From contig SMOI01000161.1 in the NCBI GenBank assembly GCA_008000375.1, positions 37,868 through 76,036 on the forward strand: a stretch of 38,169 nucleotides of DNA, written 5' to 3'. A model generated the notes under the pieces. That model saw only the letters and a program-made list of their open reading frames with translations. It was not told the origin of the DNA and did no database searches. The DNA is from Poteriospumella lacustris. Lineage: Eukaryota; Sar; Chrysophyceae; Chromulinales; Dinobryaceae. Below, in pieces: positions 28,782 through 35,560 of the stretch; position 1 is the first letter of the stretch, and the number at the start of each line of letters is the position of its first letter. A program made the position numbers and the translations under genes.

Positions 28782-30782
28782 TTAGTTAGGAATCACAACG
28801 TACTCGTCGGTCAAGAGGCAGCTTTGACTTGCCGTCTTGTCGATGCACATCGGAATCTCTGCCAGCGCCGGCCACAAAGCCGGTTGCTGCTGTGCGTCGA
28901 GTTCGACCAGCTTCGCGTAGCTGCTGCACATTTCTCGACTGAGCGCATGCGCATCGAGTGGGCCAGCAGTCACAAGTGGGGCTCTCATGGTCATCGTAGA
29001 ATTGGGATTGAAAGCGTAGACGATGTTGACGCTGGACGCATCGGTCGATGCGAAGAGTACTTCGTTGTCATGGGACTCGTGTTGAGCATCGTGGCAGTAG
29101 CGGTGCAGGTCCTCGTTGGACGAAATACCGAACAGCGTCTCGGCTAAGTTGTGCTCCTCGCGAGGGTCCTGCGTGATGTGAAAGAACCACACTTTGTTGG
29201 GACGGCCAGCCAGCTGGAGCTTCATGTCGCCGTATCGCAGTGCCTTGTAGTGACCCGAGCGCCAGAAGAGAGCTCGCTTCTTGTCAGCGCCACCGTGGAA
29301 GCTGTGGTAATAGGGCGGACGACAGTTCGGCAGTGTCGGCATGATCAACGGAAGCAGCGATTCGCCGTCCACTTTCACCTGGAAAGTGGTTTCCAGCGAC
29401 TTGTCGTCATCCGTCAGTTCTTCAGCTTCCAGTTCCCGTTGGCGGATGGCATGCAACAGGGTCGGAACCAGATCGATGTGCGAAACGGGTCTGTCGCTGA
29501 CAACTTGTCCCGCAGAAACGCTGGCGGGCCATTGAAGGAACATGGGGACGCGAATGCCGCCTTCAAACAATGTGAGCTTCCATCCTCTGAGAGGAGAATT
29601 TACGTAGGGCAAGGACGTGTAGTCGGCGCCGCCATTGTCCGATGTGAAGATCACGATAGTGTTCTCGTGTTGATTGCTGTCACGAAGAGCCTTCAGCACT
29701 TGACCGACGCCGCGGTCCAAAGCGAGAATCATTGCAGCGTAAATGCGTGGTAATCCTTCCGGAATATGGGCCAACTCAGGGGCTTCGTAGTCGGTACGAA
29801 GCGCCTGAAACGGATTGTGCGGGGCATTGAAGGCCAGGTGCATGTACCATGGTTGGTCAGCATCGACATCGCTGCGATTTCCGAGAGCATAAATCAACGA
29901 CGAGGCTTCCCGTGCGAGGAAATCGGTCATGTACAGGTCAGGCTCAAACATAGGCCCGTTGTTGTGCTGGACGTAAAAGGATAGAATGCTTGTGAGCAAA
30001 GTGTCGAAGGCAACACCTTTAGCGGCCACCAGACGAGGGTCGTTTGGCTTCAAATACTGGGAAGCGCCCATTTGGAAAGATAAGCTCTCGTCAAAGCCGC
30101 GAGCAAGAGGAGAACGGTGGGTGCCAAAGCCGTGGTCCCATTTTCCAAGGAAATAGTTCTTGTACCCGTGGTGACGCAACATATCCGACAGAACAGGCAC
30201 GTGTTTTGGAATGACGTCGTTATCCCACAAGTTAGGGACATTGTCCTCCTCGTGCTTGTTGTAGACTGGCTGCGGGGCATCCTTGGAGCGGCGACGAGTT
30301 GCAAATTTGGAGAAGAACCGCGGAACAGCGGTGAACTCGACACCCGTCTGTGTTGGGAATCGACCAGTGAAGAGCGCTGTGCGACTAGGCGTACATGTGG
30401 AGTGACCAGAATAGCTTTGGGCGAAGTTTACGCCGTTCTCCTTGATAGAATTGATGTTCGGTGTGTTCGCGCCGTATCGAGTCTCAAAGAAATCGGGATC
30501 GACAGAGTAATCCGAGAGATCATTGAAGCCCAGATCGTCGGCCACAATGATCAACACATTGGGGAGCTTGGAGGTATTCGGCTTTGGCGAAGCTGAGTTG
30601 GATTGCTTCAACTGTGGCGACAGCCACGTTACTGGTCGCGTTGGGGCGATTTGCAGTGAGAAGCGTCTCCATCGGGCATGGACAACACCAGCGATGATTT
30701 CTAACTGTGAGTAGAAGAGCAGGGACGTGATCACCGCGAGAAGGGCAAAGAAGAGAAGAAGACTGCTGCTGAATGACATCAT
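28782..30782 (-). CDS. Arylsulfatase, type II membrane-anchored or secreted
   Basis: Hydrolyses sulfate esters, in the secretory pathway, lysosome-like compartments or outside the cell. Single exon, 666 residues, ATG at 30782 (a second Met follows at once). Residues 5-24 are hydrophobic (SSSLLLFFALLAVITSLLF) and act as a signal peptide or type II anchor. The sulfatase core starts at PNVLIIVADDLGFND, with Asp82/Asp83 for calcium. Cys130 lies in STCTPSRTALFTGRFP, the C-x-P-S-R signature where Cys becomes formylglycine. Further family parts: YFLGKWDHGFG (about 210-220), FNAPHNPF, FTSDNGGADY and LFEGGIRVPMFLQWP. The usual GKWHLG is GKWDHG here, moving the His by one place. It resembles arylsulfatase B/I/J proteins in general; the substrate is unknown. 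It is divergent from the next gene and much less GC-rich than its right-hand neighbours. Confidence 0.92.
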   Translation of the reverse strand: MMSFSSSLLLFFALLAVITSLLFYSQLEIIAGVVHARWRRFSLQIAPTRPVTWLSPQLKQSNSASPKPNTSKLPNVLIIVADDLGFNDLSDYSVDPDFFETRYGANTPNINSIKENGVNFAQSYSGHSTCTPSRTALFTGRFPTQTGVEFTAVPRFFSKFATRRRSKDAPQPVYNKHEEDNVPNLWDNDVIPKHVPVLSDMLRHHGYKNYFLGKWDHGFGTHRSPLARGFDESLSFQMGASQYLKPNDPRLVAAKGVAFDTLLTSILSFYVQHNNGPMFEPDLYMTDFLAREASSLIYALGNRSDVDADQPWYMHLAFNAPHNPFQALRTDYEAPELAHIPEGLPRIYAAMILALDRGVGQVLKALRDSNQHENTIVIFTSDNGGADYTSLPYVNSPLRGWKLTLFEGGIRVPMFLQWPASVSAGQVVSDRPVSHIDLVPTLLHAIRQRELEAEELTDDDKSLETTFQVKVDGESLLPLIMPTLPNCRPPYYHSFHGGADKKRALFWRSGHYKALRYGDMKLQLAGRPNKVWFFHITQDPREEHNLAETLFGISSNEDLHRYCHDAQHESHDNEVLFASTDASSVNIVYAFNPNSTMTMRAPLVTAGPLDAHALSREMCSSYAKLVELDAQQQPALWPALAEIPMCIDKTASQSCLLTDEYVVIPN

Positions 30783-31466
30783 CTTGTGAGTCCAGAAGAT
30801 GCGAGATGGGAGAGTCGAAAAGGGAATGCAAGAGGAATCGGTCGTATCTTCGGATGCAATTGAATTGTGTCGCTCGGTCAGCGCCGCCGAGCGGTTGCAG
30901 TTGCAAATGTTTCATGCGCAAAGAAGGAAGATGCCCATTTTTTCATGCAACGCTCGAGGAAAACTGAAAACGGCACAACGGCACCTGCAAAATGCATTCT
31001 CGAGGAAGGCGCCCTGCCAAAGAGGAGACCGCAGGGCTTTCTCAGAATTTTCTCGGTGCTTTGACGGTTTCGCATCCGTTCACCGTACATACCCTATTGG
31101 TAAGAACCATTATATACAGCACAAATAGTAATTGTACATGTACAGTTACTATCGAACCCACATGTAAGGCTATCTCAATGACTTCTCTGTACATAAACAC
31201 CATGTACATATAATATAACTAATAAGCCAGATAAAATCATTTTTTATAACGTATCAATGTACAGAATCACTTGGTCGACAGAGGCTCAGCGTCTCTCTCA
31301 CCGTTCGACTGTCCGTCGGTGGACCTCCCAATCTTCTCAGTCGCAGCTTGGAGCTTGGAGCTGCGGCTGGGAGGAGGCGATTGATGTGTTGAATCTTTAC
31401 CCTTCATCGCTACCACACTACTACTGCAGAAAAGGCCAGGAACTGGTGTCCTCGAGGGTTTTTGAC
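30783..31466. promoter_or_regulatory. Divergent promoter region with 28-base palindrome
   Basis: The region separates the sulfatase start from the next gene on plus. It holds a near-perfect 28-base palindrome at 31125-31152 (13 of 14 pairs match; core TGTACATGTACA, arms ATAGTAA/TTACTAT), then TGTACATA near 31187 and 31204 and another ATGTACA at 31257. A TATATA is at about 31111. The right end (31257-31466) is open in the next gene's frame and might be coding. Confidence 0.6.
31125..31152. promoter_or_regulatory. 28-base palindrome, possible binding site of a dimeric factor
   Basis: Centred between 31138 and 31139. All pairs match except T31132/G31145. It lies in an AT-rich stretch between divergent genes. 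A palindrome this long is unlikely by chance in a short spacer. Confidence 0.55.
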
Positions 31467-33482
31467 ATGTCTGCATTCGTGAAATACGTTCGCGAGGTTG
31501 TGCCTCACCTCTGGCTCAGGACCAATCGCCCATGGGCGGAGATGCAGACCACCGTGTCATCGGCGGCTATTCTCACCCACTTGGTGAGTCCTTCGGGCTT
31601 TTCGATGGGCTATCCGAACACGATGGTGTCGCATCTGGTGAAGTGCTTCGACGACGTCCCGGCCCACGTTGAAATTGGTCGCTGCGACGCCAAGTCACTC
31701 GACGCACTGGCGACCGACTTCTTTCAACGAGTAGACGCGCCAGAGGCGGTAGCGTACGACAAAAATCTGCCCATATCGTTGCTGGAGGAGACACCGTGGC
31801 GGGAGACATGGGAATTGGCGCACGTGGTCAACCACAACCTGCTGCTGCTGCGGCGCGGGGACGTGACGAAGGAGTCCTTCCCCGATCCGCGAGAACTGTC
31901 GTTGGAATTCTTGTATGGACTGGTTCTCCGCCGATGGGAGGAGGCCCGCGCCATACCTGAGCTGCGAACGCTGGCAGTGACGGTGCCGCTGTTCACTGCG
32001 CAGCCCGCGTCGCACTTCGTCTTCCACAAGTCGCCGTCCGCGAAGAAAGCGGAGGGGCTGGCCGATCGCATCTTCGAGAACGACAAGGGCGAGCCGAACT
32101 GGCGCACGGCGTTGCTGGGGGTCCGCGCGGACGCTCGACAGGTGGTCGAGTCGCAGGACGTCGAGCAGCTGAGGGCGCTGCTGTCGGACGCCGTCGCCCG
32201 GTCGGAGCAGCAGCGCCACGAGCGACGCGCGAAGCCGGACGCGGTACCGACGACGCCTGTGATCGGCGCGACGATGCGCAAGAAGTTCCGCGTGATGCTG
32301 CGGCAGCTGGACGCACGTCAGCGCTGGCGCGACCCGAAGTGGGACGTGCGGACGGCGCTGAAGCGGCTGAAGCTCGGCTACGTGGACGACTACCGCCGCG
32401 CCAGCGCCAGCGCCGGCGACCACGTCGACGAGATCATGTTGAACGCCCTGACGCAGGCGCTGCGCAGCCTCCCGACGGACATTCAGGTGAGCAACATGGG
32501 CACGCTGCGCAATCCGCAGCGCCATTTCCTCTTCGCCTTCCTCTGCGCCAAGGCGGCCGCCGCCCGCGCCACTGACACCGACCCGCTCGTCTATCGCCAG
32601 CGTCTCGAGGCGCAGCTGCATAGCGAAATGGAAACGCTCGCGCGGCTGGCCGGCCGGCTGCAGGCGCTGCGGCTGTACAAAGCCGACGCGAAGAACAACG
32701 TCGCGTCGATGTGGAGCGAGCGCCGCTCGCAGCTGCTCGCGCGCGACGGCGGCAGCGGCGTCGTCCGCACCGACCGCTTCCGCTACGGCCCCGCGACGTT
32801 CGAGCTGGCGCTGGACCTGTACCCGTCGGCACACGCCTTCGCGTTCACGTACGGCCGCCGCGGCGGCTACCTGCTGCCCGACCAGCACGCCGCCGCGCTC
32901 GACTGGCTGCTCGCCTACGCCAACCCCGAGCAGAAGCTGCACGTCGTCCACCTCCTCGCGCTGCCCAGCGACGCCCGCCCCGCGCCGCTGCGCTGGCTGG
33001 ACGGCGTCCCCGCGGCGATACGCGCTCAGGCCGCGCAGCTGGCGGCGCAGACGCCGGCGCTGCCCGCCGAGGACACGGCGCCGCACCTGCGGGCGGTGAA
33101 CGAGCTGCTGCGCGCGCTGGACGCCTGGACCGAGCAGCGCTTCAACCGCCACGCGGACGCGGACGCGCAGGCGGCGGCGCTGGCGGCCGGCTACGCGCCC
33201 GGCGCGACGGTGGTCGACGCGGCGACGCTGAGCGACGCCGAGCGCGGCCTCCTCGACGCCGCCACCGTCCACGCGCTCGCGAAGCACGCGCAGCTGCCGC
33301 CGTCGGCGAAGGACCGCGCCGGCCTCGCGGGCTCGCGCGAAGAGCTGTTGCGCTCGCTGAAGATCGTGTCCGCCGCGAGCCTCGTCGGCGCCGCGATCGA
33401 CGCGAGCGACGGACCGTCGCTGCTGCTGCTGCGTCTCGACGCCGCCGCCGCCGCCGCCACCGACGACGACGACCGCCGCTGA
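31257..33482 (+). CDS. Unknown 671- to 741-residue protein
   Basis: Not recognised. The frame opens with ATG at 31257 (741 residues), but the first 70 residues look like untranslated sequence. The ATG at 31467 (MSAFVKYVREVVPHLWLR, 671 residues) is the more likely start and is given as the alternative. The early part seems structured and conserved (HLVSPSGFSMGYPNTMVSHL, TWELAHVVNHNLLLLRRGD, LSLEFLYGLVLRRWEEAR). The middle is basic and helical (MRKKFRVMLRQLDARQRW). The second half is Ala/Leu-rich (FELALDLYPSAHAFAFTYG, then LHVVHLLALPSDARPAPLRW) and ends DDDDRR. No membrane segment or catalytic motif is obvious. GC rises steeply along the gene. Two in-frame CAGGTGAGC-like donors exist, but no matching acceptor makes a better frame. 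Confidence 0.72.
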   Translation: MYRITWSTEAQRLSHRSTVRRWTSQSSQSQLGAWSCGWEEAIDVLNLYPSSLPHYYCRKGQELVSSRVFDMSAFVKYVREVVPHLWLRTNRPWAEMQTTVSSAAILTHLVSPSGFSMGYPNTMVSHLVKCFDDVPAHVEIGRCDAKSLDALATDFFQRVDAPEAVAYDKNLPISLLEETPWRETWELAHVVNHNLLLLRRGDVTKESFPDPRELSLEFLYGLVLRRWEEARAIPELRTLAVTVPLFTAQPASHFVFHKSPSAKKAEGLADRIFENDKGEPNWRTALLGVRADARQVVESQDVEQLRALLSDAVARSEQQRHERRAKPDAVPTTPVIGATMRKKFRVMLRQLDARQRWRDPKWDVRTALKRLKLGYVDDYRRASASAGDHVDEIMLNALTQALRSLPTDIQVSNMGTLRNPQRHFLFAFLCAKAAAARATDTDPLVYRQRLEAQLHSEMETLARLAGRLQALRLYKADAKNNVASMWSERRSQLLARDGGSGVVRTDRFRYGPATFELALDLYPSAHAFAFTYGRRGGYLLPDQHAAALDWLLAYANPEQKLHVVHLLALPSDARPAPLRWLDGVPAAIRAQAAQLAAQTPALPAEDTAPHLRAVNELLRALDAWTEQRFNRHADADAQAAALAAGYAPGATVVDAATLSDAERGLLDAATVHALAKHAQLPPSAKDRAGLAGSREELLRSLKIVSAASLVGAAIDASDGPSLLLLRLDAAAAAATDDDDRR

Positions 33483-33942
33483 GCGGCGAGCGACCGTCGC
33501 CCCCTTCGCCGGCCGCCAGACGACGCGCGGACCCGAGACACGGCCCGAGACACAGACGCAGACGCAGACACAGACGGAGACACAGACACGCGGCCACACG
33601 GACCCACCGCCGCACGGACACCGCCCGCTCTGCTGCACGGCGCCAGTCACAGCTGCGACAGCCCCCACCGCTCTGAGGGTCGATCTCCGATGCGCCGCCT
33701 AACGCCTAAACTCACTACACACCCACGACACACACACGACTCACACACGACACACAGATCTGCGTGACAGTGCCGCTTCAGGTGCCACGGCTAGCCAGGG
33801 CCAGGGAAACGGAGTTAATTCGCCTTATTTGTGCAGTAGGGAATCCGTACTTCGCGGGGGTAACAGTTATTGCGAAGTAATGCGAGGAGGCAACGACCGT
33901 CGCTGGAGCGTCCCCGACGATGGCGCGGCGACGGATCGCCCC

Positions 33943-33969
33943 TTGACCCTTGACCCCTGACCGTTGACC
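33943..33969 (+). repeat. TTGACC cluster
   Basis: TTGACC occurs at 33943-33948, 33950-33955 and 33964-33969, with a related CTGACC between. TTGACC/T is the W-box core of WRKY factors; functional meaning here is inference. Confidence 0.4.
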
Positions 33970-34003
33970 TGAGCTGGGCGGTACCCCGAGAGGACAAAAG
34001 GTA

Positions 34004-34066
34004 TCTGCCTGGGTGCGTATTAAATCAAGGCATCAGTCTGCCTGGGTATTAAAACAAGGTATCAAG
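34004..34066 (+). repeat. Tandem imperfect repeat, two units of 33 and 30 bases
   Basis: Both units begin TCTGCCTGGGT and end in a TCAAGGCATCAG or ACAAGGTATCAAG form. A third partial match (AGGTGTATCAG) follows at about 34073-34083. Confidence 0.65.
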
Positions 34067-34783
34067 TGCACAGGTGTATCAGGACCCAAACGACAGTTGA
34101 TATCCGCCGCCGGGCGATGGCGACAGGCGACAGTACCCAGGTTCCTAAATATCCCATCCCAGACTACCCTGTCATTCCAACCTTGCGCCTTCTTCGGCTA
34201 GTGCATCGTCCGTTCGTGCCTATATTGAACCGATGTTGTTTCCTCTGCTTCCCAACGGCCTTCTGCAGGGTCTTGAGGGCGAACCAATGGAATGGCACCT
34301 CACGTGCACGTGTGAGCAGCCGACAACGACCGAGGACACGCTGTAGACTCGGTATTTCTGCAGGGTTTTTGCCTTTCCTTGCGCGCAATTGCTGCGCTAC
34401 ATTAGCAAACGCAACGATTACGCATGTGTGCATTCCTGTCATTGATATATCTGCAATAGTTCACGGAGGTTGCGTCCATGGAGGAGGTCAAACATCGACC
34501 GAAAGTGGTCGACATCGGCCGTCAACCCAACCATTGGAGCGACCGAATATCGCCAACCTTTGAGAGAAAACTTTGGAAAAACAAACTCCCATGTAAAATA
34601 GCAATAGATTCATCGATCTAATTGAAAATTACACTTTTCTTCACAAATTCCGTTGAGTTACATCGAAAAAACAGGCGAATTTTTTTATTTGCGAGTTTTT
34701 TCGTCCGGCAGAACGGCTAGAACTCCAGAAATACTCGTCCGCCACGCGAGGAACGACCATCGTTGGGTGTCGCCTGCATAGAT

Positions 34784-35100
34784 TCATCGATCGACAGGAT
34801 TTGTTCCAGCCGGAACGCATTCCAAGCCTTCGAAACGGGCCGCAACCGACGCGAAAACGACCACTGAGCGGAGTCGGCCCTCCAGACTCGAAGCAAAGTC
34901 GACCACGCGGCCGCTCCTCGTGCCGCACAAGGCCATCTGTGAATAGCGCAGCACATACAGTCATGCACAGGCTTCATCGCGACACCGCCGAGGCAGCTTA
35001 CCTGTCGGTGAGGGTCGTGAGTGTCGCTGCAGCCGCTCACAGCGTCGGCGGCGATTGACGTCCGCAGGTCACCCGAAGGCAGCTTGCAAAGGCACCTAAC
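34784..35100 (-). CDS. Doubtful small spliced gene
   Basis: A good donor CAG|GTAAGC (intron from 35001) and acceptor TTCACAG (ending 34937) frame a 65-base intron of normal size. The exon 35002-35100 reads 33 codons (including LPSGDLRTSIAADAVSG). Exon 34784-34936 continues in phase for 50 codons (VVDFASSLEGRLRSVVVFAS) to a TGA. An upstream acceptor CAG is present at 35101, but I find no good start exon, and no family is recognised. It may be a gene remnant or chance. Confidence 0.2.
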
Positions 35101-35114
35101 CTGCGGACGTCAAT
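35054..35114. repeat. Perfect 16-base inverted repeat, 29-base loop
   Basis: ATTGACGTCCGCAGGT at 35054-35069 and its exact reverse complement at 35099-35114. It contains the TGACGTC core of CREB/ATF-type sites in both arms and could fold as a hairpin in RNA. Confidence 0.75.
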
Positions 35115-35560
35115 GTCCCCGACTCACTTCGAGCAGTGGATTATGCTGCAGTCTGGGGCAGGGCCACAGTGAACAACGCCGTTCAACGGTCGCGCGACTC
35201 CACCACGCCGACTGCCCTCGACGCGTACACTGTTCGCCGGCTGGCTCCTTCCTCGTTTCCTCCTTCTTCACTGAACCGCTAACCAACCATTAAATCGACC
35301 AACTATCAGTGTATTTGGTTGTCATTACTTCGCATGAGTATTACTGCGCTACAATCGATGAGAGTGCATCAGCAATCGCCAGAGAAAGCAGCTACCCCCC
35401 CCCGCCCTGTCGACGACGAAGGGTTTACAGCCACTGCCACCGCTACAGATACCGCCACAGATACAACTACCGCTACCGCCACCGCCACCGTGATGAGAGC
35501 CGCACGGGGCCGCGAGACACAGTCGCCCGTCCGCGACACACGGCGACACACGGCGACACG

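Larger units (their letters stand above)
33483..35560. other. 2.1-kb spacer with short repeats
   Basis: After the upstream stop come CAGACGCAGACACAGAC-type repeats (33540-33590) and CACACGACACACAC-type repeats (33715-33760). Next are a TTGACC cluster (33943-33969) and a tandem 33/30-base repeat (34004-34066). From 34560 to 34700 it is AT-rich. A perfect 16-base inverted repeat lies at 35054-35114, and CCGCTA/CCACCG repeats near 35430-35490 precede the end of the EF-hand gene. One low-confidence spliced gene is listed separately. Confidence 0.5.
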
